Part shown: in pieces, positions 1-7,948 of the stretch
Position numbering within the stretch: position 1 is the stretch's first letter
Layout: every line of letters starts with the position of its first letter
Assembly (NCBI GenBank): GCA_027577415.1
Contig: JANBQS010000081.1
Span: forward strand, 1 to 39,298
Direction of reading: 5' to 3'
Length of the DNA stretch: 39,298 nucleotides
Source of the DNA: Coemansia sp. RSA 922
Lineage: Eukaryota; Kickxellomycota; Kickxellomycetes; Kickxellales; Kickxellaceae
Made by a program: the position numbers and the translations under genes
Notes under the pieces: model-generated
Seen by the model: only the letters and a program-made list of their open reading frames with translations
The model's database searches: none
Told to the model about the DNA's origin: nothing

Positions 1-1712
1 TCGACTTGCCGCCCACCACTAGGAATGGCAATCGCAGTAGAATCATTACTGGACATTGTCGATGTGTAGCTACGCAGGTACTTGATTTCCTCGTATAGTC
101 GCAAATTATCCTGCTTCACTTGCTCTACTTGGCGCCGCAACTCGCTGCTGCTCGCTCCTTGCGCACGCAGCTCATCGTCCAGCTCAATATTACGCTGTCT
201 GAATCTGTCCCGCTGCCCAGTAACAATTTCCAACAGCCCGGTGTTTGCCACAACCGCAGACGAGCCGCCAAGCAAATTCATCTCTATCGCATCAGAACTA
301 CCGCCCTCGTCATTGCTGATACTGTGTTTACTCGCTGCGGCAGGCTGCACTTGCAACAGGTCGGCTTCGAGACGCTCAGCCAAAACGGTCTTTTGTGCCA
401 GCGTAGTTTCCAGCGCCTGACATTGCTCCCGAACAGCAGAAAGATCGGCCTGACGCTCAGCCAGCTGATTCTTCGTGTCGGTGAGCCGGTTCTCCAAAGC
501 CTTGTTGCGACGTACCAGCAGCTTTTCCAACGACTCATCGCCGTCGTCATCTTCATCGTCACTCAGGTTACTATTGTCTTGGCCCCAGGCAGAAAACTCG
601 ACAGACTTCATGACATCCAGATCGCGCTTGATCTCGTCATAGTCAGCGCAGCGCTTAAGCTCAGCACGCAGCTGATGGAGCTGCTCGTCTTTGGCATGAG
701 CCTCTCGCTCGGCTGAGCCCAAAGCCGCACTGTACCTCGCCTGCTGATGGGACAGCTCCGCCTCTGATTTCTCCAGCGACGCAAACAGCCTCGCAGTCTC
801 CTCGTCCAGCTCCCTCAAGCGGCGTCGGTACTCTGCCAAGGTCTCAGCAACGCCACCAGTGGCAGAAGAGGAACTGTCGCCAGTAAGCATGGAGAGTTCG
901 GCGCGTAGCTTGGCGTTCTGCGCTTGCACCTCCACAAGACGAGCATTGGAGTGGTCGAGGTCGCTCTGGACTATATCAAGCTCGGCCAGTTTGCCGATAA
1001 GCTCGCGGTCGGCAGACACAGACAGCTCAGCTCGCTCGGCCTCCTGCGACTCGTGAGTAGACTGGACAAGCGCCAGGCGGCGATTGGCAGCAGACAGCTG
1101 GCGCTGGAGATCAGACTCGCGGTCCTTCAGGTGCTTGACAAGGTCCTCGCTCTGCTCCTTAATCTCCTTTTCCCTCTGCGCTGTCTGCTCTCGCACGGCC
1201 GCATCAACCCCAGCCTGCAGCGAATCCAACTGCCGCTGAAGAGCCTCAGCACCGCGCGCCCGCTCGCGCAACTCGGCAGCCTCGGCCACCAGCCCCTCGA
1301 CTCGCGCTTCAGCTCGTGCCACATCGGCCTGTGCTTTAGCCCGCGACTCGCCGAGTCTCCGCTCCTCTACGAGCCCTGCAAGAAACGGCTCAGGGTCCGG
1401 AGCTTCGCTTAGTGATTTGAATAGCTGGAGGAAGCTGGTTTCGGCAAACTTCATTCGCTTAGTCAACGCGTCGATTTCATTCTGGTACGCCCTTAACAAA
1501 GGCTTGAATTCGTTGGGCTTTTCTTCTTCGGGCACTGAGCGAAACTCTTTGGTCTTTTCTGCTAGTCGCCGTCGCTCCTGTAGTGACGTCTTTTGGTTGT
1601 CGACGATTGCCAAACCTGCCTCATCTAGCTCTCGTAGCAGGCTTGCTAGATTTACGCCTCGCCAGTACTCGAGTGCGCCAGCCAAGACGCTCTCCTCAAT
1701 GTTTGAAGTCAT
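1..1712 (-). CDS. COY1: CASP/Coy1-family golgin, C-terminus cut by window edge
   Basis: The minus-strand frame is open from ATG at 1712 to the left window edge, about 570 codons without a stop; I checked the frame near 1700, 890, 600 and 140. The N-terminus reads A-L-E-Y-W-R-G-V-N-L with L-L-R-E-L-D-E, then K-T-K-E-F, E-I-D-A-L-T-K-R and S-E-A-P-D-P-E-P. That order is the conserved start of CASP (the CUX1 splice form) and yeast Coy1. A long charged coiled coil follows. Further on are the family blocks V-M-K-S-V-E-F, then L-x-V-R-R-N-K-A-L, and near position 100 D-N-L-R-L-Y-E-E-I-K-Y-L-R-S-Y. In the family these precede a C-terminal membrane anchor, which lies outside the window. CASP/Coy1 is a tail-anchored Golgi tether that works with the COG complex and SNAREs in retrograde traffic. 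Only 74 bp separate this ATG from the upstream Gtr1 stop, so its promoter is very short. Family call is firm. Confidence 0.9.
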   Translation of the reverse strand, partial: MTSNIEESVLAGALEYWRGVNLASLLRELDEAGLAIVDNQKTSLQERRRLAEKTKEFRSVPEEEKPNEFKPLLRAYQNEIDALTKRMKFAETSFLQLFKSLSEAPDPEPFLAGLVEERRLGESRAKAQADVARAEARVEGLVAEAAELRERARGAEALQRQLDSLQAGVDAAVREQTAQREKEIKEQSEDLVKHLKDRESDLQRQLSAANRRLALVQSTHESQEAERAELSVSADRELIGKLAELDIVQSDLDHSNARLVEVQAQNAKLRAELSMLTGDSSSSATGGVAETLAEYRRRLRELDEETARLFASLEKSEAELSHQQARYSAALGSAEREAHAKDEQLHQLRAELKRCADYDEIKRDLDVMKSVEFSAWGQDNSNLSDDEDDDGDESLEKLLVRRNKALENRLTDTKNQLAERQADLSAVREQCQALETTLAQKTVLAERLEADLLQVQPAAASKHSISNDEGGSSDAIEMNLLGGSSAVVANTGLLEIVTGQRDRFRQRNIELDDELRAQGASSSELRRQVEQVKQDNLRLYEEIKYLRSYTSTMSSNDSTAIAIPSGGRQV

Positions 1713-1786
1713 CGCAAGAATAAAAATAAAAAGTAAAATTAGAATTCAAGAGAGAAAAGAGCAAAAAAAAAAAAATTACGTTTTTT

Positions 1787-2774
1787 CTAAATCATCAGCT
1801 TGTCTTGAAAATGCGGCTTGGCTGCCTTGATGTTGGCTTTTGTCACAGCAGGCTCAATCTCAGGGTCTGACGTAATGACGAGGATATACGTGCTTTTAGT
1901 AAACGGCTCGATGAACAGCGTGTAGCTCTTATTGCGGATTTCAAAGCTCCGAAACGACTCTTGCACGTTCGAGCACCTGTTGCGATAGGTCTTGATGGCC
2001 TGGCTGACAGTCATAAACCTGCCCTGAGGAACAGTCTCGTTTGACGTCGCAAAGCAAACGACCAAGAACGTAGCGCGCTCAAACAACACCACTTCGCAGG
2101 CGTCAGTCAAGGCCCTGAATTTCTCCAAGTGCCGCTCAATAGTACTCATATTAGGAACCAGTCTGTGCACGATCTGCGACCACGCATGGTACAGCGAAAA
2201 GTCCCAGATACTAGTACCAAACACCTCGGGCTTAAACATGCCAGAACGCTCCGCCAGCGCCCGCCGGTACACCTCCAGCCTGGCTTCCTTCTGCTCGGGA
2301 TCCGGTACCTTGTCCATTTTGTGTACCAATGTATATACCTTGGCGTCCTTCGAGTAGATCCCCAGCTTTTGTAGGCACTCGTCGTACAGCTGGTACTCGC
2401 TCTCTCGGCTCGCTGTCTCCAAGTCAAATACGTAGATGAGTACTTCGACGTTGCCGAATATGTTCTCCCTTTGCTCGTTCAGGTAGTTTTCCAAGTACTT
2501 GTGCTGCCCGCCACAGTCCCAGATATTGAGACTCAGGTCCCCCATGAACTGCACCGTCGAGTGCTCAACGTCTATAGTTGCACCCAGCCGCCGTGTGTCG
2601 TGCGCAGAGTAGTTTGAGAATATAAGCGACCGCATAGACGTCTTTCCGGCTCCACTGCGGCCCATGATAACGAGCTAGCTCAAGTATAAATAAGAGTACT
2701 CATTGTTAGCAAAAAGCACTTATTTTTTTCAAGGCTAGAGGGAATTCAATATGTACCTTTTTCTTGAGAGACAT
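1787..2774 (-). CDS. GTR1: Rag-family GTPase Gtr1 (RagA/B orthologue), two exons
   Basis: Exon 1 is only 18 nt (2757-2774, M-S-L-K-K-K). An 82-nt intron (2675-2756, GTACAT donor, GCTAAC branch-like site, CTAG acceptor) leads to exon 2 at 1787-2674. The spliced protein has 301 residues, close to the roughly 310 of RagA and Gtr1. Visible motifs are the P-loop G-R-S-G-A-G-K-T (11-18), the R-R-L-G-A-T-I-D-V-E-H switch segment, W-D-C-G-G-Q (58-63), H-K-M-D (124-127) for guanine recognition, and the Rag-specific T-S-I-W-D and L-F-E-R-A-T-F-L blocks that lead into the C-terminal roadblock fold. In the family, Gtr1 pairs with Gtr2 on the vacuole and signals amino-acid supply to TORC1. Starting at the internal ATG (2665) would remove the first beta strand before the P-loop, so the spliced start is preferred. 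Confidence 0.93.
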
Positions 2775-2941
2775 TGTTAGTGTTCAGCAGGGCAAGCTAG
2801 CGAAAAAAAGCAAATGAAATGAAACAGTTGGTAGAATTGAAAAGTACAAAAATTGAGACAAAAAAGGGAAAAAGAAAGGGAAAGTGAAGAAACAAAGCGA
2901 AACAAAGCGCGCGGTTTAGGATGATCATAATTATATTTTTT

Positions 2942-3676
2942 TTACACTGATGACGCAGCGCATGATATATCAGAGTCGTAGGTGGCCATCAGCCCAGGAA
3001 TGTCAAAGATGGCGCCGGTCCAAAGGTCAGCGGCAGTACGTGCAATATTAAACAGCCACAGGACGACAAGCAACCCCGCCAGCAGCAAAAAGCAGACGCG
3101 GAAAAAGTTCAGCTCCAGCACGTCACCCAGGCCCGCCGTCAGCGTGGCAAAGACGCCCACCGGAAACGTCAAAGCCCACCAGCTGATGTTGAATGGCACA
3201 CAGCCGCTGCGACGCTGGTACGCCACCGCAAACACCGCATGCATCGCCCAGAACAAAGTGCTGCCCCACGACAGCAGCCCAGTGACGACGCCCAGACCGA
3301 ACAGCACCGGTCCCAGCCCTCCAGCCAATGCTTGCGGTAATAGGTCCTGCGCCACAGAGCCCAACGTCAGCGCCGCCACGCCTATTTGCGCCACGGGGCC
3401 TAATGGGATAAATGCAGTAAGAATTGCGTCGTGTGCTGGGAGCTTATAGATGGCTATGCGGTGCATGTACAAAACCACTACACAGCAGGTCAATGGCACC
3501 CCAGCACCCGCCAAGCAGTAGCTGCAGATCAGCGTCGTGTACGCTGCCCCGCTCGGCAAGTACTCGGCGAGGGTTCCGCCAGCTGCTGCGCAAACCGTTA
3601 GTGGCGCTACGAGCAGCAGCCAAGCCCCCGTCACAGCTTCAATCGAGCGTGTGGCTAGTGCCTTGGCAGAGGACAT
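2942..3676 (-). CDS. TDT/SLAC1-type anion transporter, N-terminally truncated
   Basis: The 244-residue hydrophobic protein resembles the C-terminal part of the tellurite-resistance/dicarboxylate transporter (TDT) superfamily that includes Mae1, Ssu1 and plant SLAC1. Diagnostic features are I-E-A-V-T-G-A-W-L-L-L-V-A-P near the start, I-P-L-G-P-V-A-Q-I-G, and P-F-N-I-S-W-W-A-L-T-F-P-V-G-V-F. Roughly six or seven membrane helices are visible, whereas family members have ten and 330-400 residues. The part homologous to the first four or so helices is missing. An in-frame TGA lies just two codons upstream of ATG 3676, and no further helix-coding sequence was found upstream. The break coincides with the edge of the AT-rich island. 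It is either a shortened gene or a 5'-truncated pseudogene; the remaining frame is intact. The substrate (malate, sulfite or another anion) cannot be told. Confidence 0.72.
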   Translation of the reverse strand: MSSAKALATRSIEAVTGAWLLLVAPLTVCAAAGGTLAEYLPSGAAYTTLICSYCLAGAGVPLTCCVVVLYMHRIAIYKLPAHDAILTAFIPLGPVAQIGVAALTLGSVAQDLLPQALAGGLGPVLFGLGVVTGLLSWGSTLFWAMHAVFAVAYQRRSGCVPFNISWWALTFPVGVFATLTAGLGDVLELNFFRVCFLLLAGLLVVLWLFNIARTAADLWTGAIFDIPGLMATYDSDISCAASSV

Positions 3677-4400
3677 TTGTCAATGCCACTGTCACAAGGA
3701 CAAATCCGTTAATAGAATCGCCACAGTAGATATTCATTGCATTTATTTGTCATTGCCATGGAAACAAAAACACTTTTTGTCTGCTCCGCCACATTCACGT
3801 AGTGCTGTCAATTGTTGCCTCAAAAGTGTCCGAAGCCACGTGTACTATTACCAATAACATATATTGTAAACAATTTCAAAGTGGCTGTCTATGATTTTAG
3901 CCTCTGGCTTGCTCATAATACCAAGAGTATAAATTTAGGAATTTTTAATGTGTAGATTTCAATAAAAAGTTACTTGTCAACACTAGAGTATTGCAGCTTT
4001 GTTCAGGTTTACCTCATGGAGTATCCTACTGGCGAGAAAAGCACGATAATAAAAATTCAAAAATACTAGTTTAAATCTCTTTTGCACCTGCATTTGGAGG
4101 CATGCCTTAACTCTATGATACTAGCTGGCGACATTTCTGAGAATGATATAAAGCATTCGTTGTGACAGACTCCTCGCACAGTGATGTTGGTTGCAAGTAT
4201 GTGTATTATTATTTGTTTGACAAGTGTAATTAAAGTATGCCCACAGCCACTAATTTATATGTACATTTGTGACAAACATGTTCACCGCTTCAATAATATC
4301 ATCAGCAGGTGACTATAATCTGAAGACCATTGGGCATATGAGACATATTAGAGTGCAGGATTTTGGCGAATAAAGCAATAGTATTAATCAATTGACCTTA
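3677..4400. other. AT-rich intergenic DNA, start of island 1
   Basis: The 724 bp between the truncated transporter and the duplicated block are AT-rich. I see no supported gene, no transporter exon and no RNA gene here. Confidence 0.5.
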
Positions 4401-4854
4401 GTGTTGGCTTTTTTAATGGATAGTTCTTGGCTTCACAAAATAAAATAAAAATGAAGGGGGTGGAGACCTTCAGGACAAGAGAAATAAGAAAATCGAGGCC
4501 AGCACCCACTCGGCGAAGAAATGCAGTGTCTGCCAAGGACACCTTGGAAGGAAGGAGAGACGGCAGCCAGTGCACTTTTGGGAGCTGTGTAGAGACTTTG
4601 GCAGTGCACCTTTTTGTAAAGATGAAAGAAGGCAACACGCAGTCTGCTGCTTTATTGCTGGCACATTGCCACTATTGCACTTTCTTTCAGCAAAGAACTG
4701 CCACGCTTTTTTGCTCAGCTGATTTTCTTTTTCTTTTAACAAAAAGCAGTGCTTGATAAAGCCCTACTGCCCTCCCCAATACAAGTACGTCATAATTGCA
4801 CACTAAAAAAGAAAATAAAGGCATATAAAGAGCATGAAAGAAACAGGATTGGTT

Positions 4855-4866
4855 CCCTTCCAACCA
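4855..4866. promoter_or_regulatory. CCCTTCCAACCA element, copy 1
   Basis: An exact 12-bp match to 6856-6867 and 12643-12654, lying about 190 bp upstream of the TATA box at 5057. The third occurrence is in another island upstream of a different small gene, which suggests a promoter element. The function is inferred only. Confidence 0.35.
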
Positions 4867-5056
4867 TACTTTTTTTTTTTTTGGGATATTGACGCTTTGT
4901 GCCTTTATGGAAAGCATAAAGAAATGACGAATGCAAACACATATGACGAATGTTGAGCTTTTCTAAGTGACGTTTTCTATGTTTCAGAGGCTTGTAGTTG
5001 TGTGTGTCTGTTTTGCCACTAGAAAAATTTGTCTTTGCTCGCTTGAAACATCAGGG

Positions 5057-5063
5057 TATAAAA
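5057..5063 (+). promoter_or_regulatory. TATA box of small gene 5165
   Basis: TATAAAAAA begins 108 bp upstream of the ATG at 5165, within the sequence GGGTATAAAA that is conserved in the duplicate at 7063. Confidence 0.6.
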
Positions 5064-5164
5064 AAGAACCGAGAATGCCCAAGCTAGAACAACACAAAAT
5101 CCTTAGCACACCATATTGCACCACGCCATATACACTACATTACCAAGCTACTAGTTTATCAACA

Positions 5165-5443
5165 ATGCCTGCCAAGTTAACCATTATTATATCAGTAAAG
5201 GACACCATGACAATTCACCAGATTGTCAGTAATACTAAGGACGAAGGTGAATTTGTAAAAGGGCTAATTGAGGTTTTGCCTAATGAACTAACTGCCATGG
5301 GTGTCACGACTAAGGAGAGTCTCAGGGACACTCTGGGCAAAGGGTGCACTGCTCATGGCCTCAAGTTTAGCTTTGGCTGTTATGGCCAAGTGTCAGAAAG
5401 GAATGATACCTGGGCAGCTATCTTGTGTATTATGCCACTATAA
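5165..5443 (+). CDS. Small orphan protein, family A (92 aa)
   Basis: An intronless frame from ATG 5165 to TAA 5443 encodes 92 residues. I do not recognise the family. It is a clear paralogue of the protein at 7164: by eye about 29 of 75 positions are identical, including H-x-I-V-S-N-T, E-F-x2-G-L, E-L-T-x-M, L-G, F-S-F-x2-Y-G-Q and a late W. No signal peptide or membrane helix is visible; it looks like a small soluble cytosolic protein. The frame extends upstream to 4967, but that part crosses the TATA box and is not conserved in frame in copy B, so the ATG at 5165 is chosen. That ATG is placed like the one in the duplicate, 108 versus 101 bp from TATA. A diverged paralogue with a preserved frame argues that it is a real gene. 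Confidence 0.65.
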   Translation: MPAKLTIIISVKDTMTIHQIVSNTKDEGEFVKGLIEVLPNELTAMGVTTKESLRDTLGKGCTAHGLKFSFGCYGQVSERNDTWAAILCIMPL

Positions 5444-5655
5444 TGCTACCTATTCAGGCGAGGACGGCACTTGGGTGGAGAGTCATATAGCTAGATTTGC
5501 CCCCTTTTGAGTAAGGGTCATATAAGAGTATCTTCAGTTAGAATATGATTATTCAATTTCAGCTATTAGAACCCACTACTTGTCGCCATACCTACTTTCT
5601 TGACCACAGCTTTTAAACTAGCTTTTTTCGTAGGTAACTTTGATGACAATATACA

Positions 5656-5887
5656 ACATGACATTGTTAATTGACTAGTTAGCTAGACACTAATGAGAAG
5701 TGGGTGCCTTGAAATCAGTGAGAGCTATGTTCAGATTTGGTCAAGAGTAAGGAGAGAGAGGCGACGCCTCAATTATATTTATAATTTCTTAATAGAAATC
5801 AATTTTCAGGCCTGAAAAGGGCAATATCCACTACCACTGCTCATTGGGGCCTAGATAATCAATCAATTTTTGCTTTTAGAAGTGTAC
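5656..5887. other. AT-rich spacer between duplicate copies
   Basis: AT-rich spacer, part of the 748 bp that separate the duplicated blocks. No gene is supported. Confidence 0.4.
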
Positions 5888-6340
5888 ATGTCTGTCACTC
5901 ACATTGGTAACAATCCTACTGGTGAACAGCCCTTGGTAATTAAGATGCTAAATAGTGTGTTTGCATGCACGCCTCTGCTCCTTGACACTGGTCAATGATA
6001 TGTGTTAGGGTAATGTGTAGCATTGAAAGCAGCTTATTCTTAAGATAATAGTGCTGTCTACCAGCACTCATGGCTTTATTTCTTCTGTGGCTACTATTAC
6101 TGAGACGTATATAGTGTTGCTAAACATGTTGTCTCTGAGTCAGCAAGGCATTCAAATTTTTCCAAGCTTCATGATGGTAGTAGCTTTAGAAAAAAGTAAC
6201 TGACCGCTGATGTATTGTAATGCATTGTATTGTCTATACTGGTGTACTGCCTGTAATGACTATTGATGAGTTTATTAGCAACAAGCCTGTTGATCATGTC
6301 AATAAGAATGTCAACACAATTTTGTAGTCTAAATACCATT
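5888..6340 (+). pseudogene. Decayed retroelement aspartic-protease-like fragment
   Basis: Short open stretches in shifting frames look like a broken retropepsin. From ATG 5888 a 36-codon frame ends in P-L-L-L-D-T-G-Q then stop; L-L-D-T-G is the catalytic motif shape of LTR-retrotransposon proteases. Further on, in another frame, about 50 open codons (roughly 6045-6200) contain a G-F-I-S-S-V-A-T-I-T-E-T stretch and then I-Q-I-F-P-S-F-M-M-V-V-A-L-E-K-S. This resembles the F-x-V-x-D-x-L-x2-S block that precedes the I-I-L-G motif of such proteases. More coding-like sequence continues to about 6340. Stops and frame changes mean it cannot be functional. No LTRs, reverse transcriptase or integrase are visible nearby. 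The call rests on motif shape only. Confidence 0.4.
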
Positions 6341-6855
6341 GAGCACCTCCAGCGTAGAGTACAAGCTATAGACAAAAATATTAGTACTTTTAAATATATA
6401 TATGTGCTGGTTTTCATAATGGATAGTTCTTGGCTTAGCAAGAAAATAAATGGAAGGAATGGAGACATTTAGGACGAGAGATATGTAAAAATAGTGGCCA
6501 CCACCCACTCGGTGAAAAAATGCAGGCTCTGCCAAGGACACTTTGGAAGGAAGAGAGAAATAGTAGCCAGCATACTCTTGGCAGTTGCTTTGAGATTCTG
6601 GTGAGCTGGCACCTCTTTAGGAAAGGTGGCCGCAGCTAGCATGTTTTCTGCTCTTGGGGCTTTGTCATTATTGCGCAATCTCTTACTGAAAGGGTTAAAG
6701 TCTTTGGTTGCTCAGCTGATTTTCTTTTTCTTTTTAACAAAATGCAGTGCTTGCTAAAGCCCTACTGCCCTTCCCAATGCAAGTACGTCATAATTGCACA
6801 CTACTAAAAAAGAAAATAAAGGCATATAAAGAGCATGAAAGAAACAGGATTGGTC

Positions 6856-6867
6856 CCCTTCCAACCA
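6856..6867. promoter_or_regulatory. CCCTTCCAACCA element, copy 2
   Basis: The same 12-bp sequence as at 4855 and 12643, about 196 bp upstream of the TATA box at 7063. It is inherited with the duplication. Confidence 0.35.
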
Positions 6868-7062
6868 TACTTTTTTTTGGGACATTGATGCTTTGTGCCT
6901 TTATGGAAAGCAAAAAAAAAAAAAAGAAATGACGAATGCAAACACATATGACGTGGGTTGGGCTATTCAAAGTAACGTTTTCTATGTTTCAGAGGCCTGT
7001 AGCCATGTGTGTCTGTTTGGCCACTGGAAATTTTTTGTCTCTGCTTGCTTGAAAAATCAGGG

Positions 7063-7069
7063 TATAAAA
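7063..7069 (+). promoter_or_regulatory. TATA box of small gene 7164
   Basis: TATAAAAAG begins 101 bp upstream of the ATG at 7164, followed by a purine-rich stretch and AGAACAACACAGAATCC. A near-identical AGAACAACACAAAATCC follows the TATA box of copy A. Confidence 0.6.
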
Positions 7070-7163
7070 AGAGAAGAGAATTTCCCAAGCCAGAACAACA
7101 CAGAATCCTCACCACATTACATATCCACTACATTACCAAGCTATCATTTTTTTTAATCAAACA

Positions 7164-7463
7164 ATGTCTCTCACGTTTACCACTAGTTCAGAAATACGGG
7201 TCGGCATGGTATTACACCGGATTGTTAGTAACACTAACAATGAAAGAGAGTTTTTAATTGGGCTACGTAATGAGAGGCATACAGAACTAACTATCATGGA
7301 TATCGAAAGTAAGGGTTTCAAGGACCAGCTTGGCATAACTTTCAAAAATGGTGACTATGAGTTTAGCTTTTCCAGTTATGGCCAAGGGCCTGAGAGTAAT
7401 GGCCCATGGGAGGTTACTGTGTATTATACCCACCCTAAATTGTCACATGCCCATCGTATGTGA
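7164..7463 (+). CDS. Small orphan protein, family A (99 aa)
   Basis: An intronless frame from ATG 7164 to TGA 7463 encodes 99 residues. It is paralogous to the protein at 5165 over almost its full length, with matching H-x-I-V-S-N-T, E-L-T-x-M and F-S-F-x2-Y-G-Q blocks, and has a short different C-terminal tail. No known domain, signal peptide or membrane segment is visible. The two proteins have diverged much more than their non-coding promoters near TATA, which could reflect fast protein evolution. Function unknown. Confidence 0.65.
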   Translation: MSLTFTTSSEIRVGMVLHRIVSNTNNEREFLIGLRNERHTELTIMDIESKGFKDQLGITFKNGDYEFSFSSYGQGPESNGPWEVTVYYTHPKLSHAHRM

Positions 7464-7948
7464 CGTAGCACTGATTGACGTTGATGATCATAGTATGTCT
7501 CAACAGTATTTATATGTTTTCCCGCTCAGCACTAGGCTGGGGAATCGGGGAGTTTTCTCTCTTGTCTTTTCAGAATTGATTGTTTTAACACTTGCAAAAA
7601 CTACTCTTGTAACATAAATGGTAGGGCATTGGAGGATATTTGTAGTGAATGGTAATTGTTTTATTAGCTAGATTTACCTCCCCTTTTGAGTAAGAATCAT
7701 AGGATGGAATATCTATAGTTGAAACACAGTAGTTCAATTGCGACCATCAGGACCCACTTTTGGTTGTTATACGCGTTTCCTTAGACACGACTTGATTAAA
7801 CTAGGTCCTTCTTTGGTTACTTTAGCAAAACATTTTATGACAATAAATTAGATATAAATTCAGAGACACACACTATAACAATATAGTTTTTTGGTCTCTA
7901 TGTTGATACACATTGATCATGGTCGAAAAATCAAAAAAAGTATATATT

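Larger units (their letters stand above)
4401..5655. repeat. Direct duplication, copy A
   Basis: This block is strongly similar to 6404-7850 in the same orientation, with a period of about 2003-2006 bp. The match begins near GTGTTGG/GTGCTGG followed by AATGGATAGTTCTTGGCTT, and runs through the promoter, TATA box and coding region of the small gene at 5165. It ends after the 3' flank near GATGACAATATAC. Shared landmarks include CCCACTCGG, GCCAAGGACAC, CAAGTACGTCATAATTGCAC and CCCTTCCAACCATAC. The similarity covers non-coding DNA, so this is a segmental duplication and not just two related genes. Confidence 0.85.
6404..7850. repeat. Direct duplication, copy B
   Basis: This is the second copy of the block at 4401-5655, same orientation, containing the paralogous small gene at 7164. 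It is longer than copy A because of additional sequence between the stop codon and the conserved 3' flank (about 7470-7660). The last recognisable match is TATGACAATAAATTA near 7837-7851. Confidence 0.85.

Noticed and set aside
4427..4756. Overlapping frames on both strands in the 5' part of the duplicated block
   Set aside because: Similarity with the second copy is seen in more than one frame, which indicates nucleotide-level duplication; the frames break in the other copy.
4786..4792. ACGTCAT heptamer as proof of Atf/CREB control
   Set aside because: Interesting by position, but about five chance copies of a heptamer are expected in this window; kept only as a side note.
4967..5164. N-terminal extension of the small gene at 5165
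   Set aside because: It runs across the TATA box and is not kept in frame in the paralogue at 7164.
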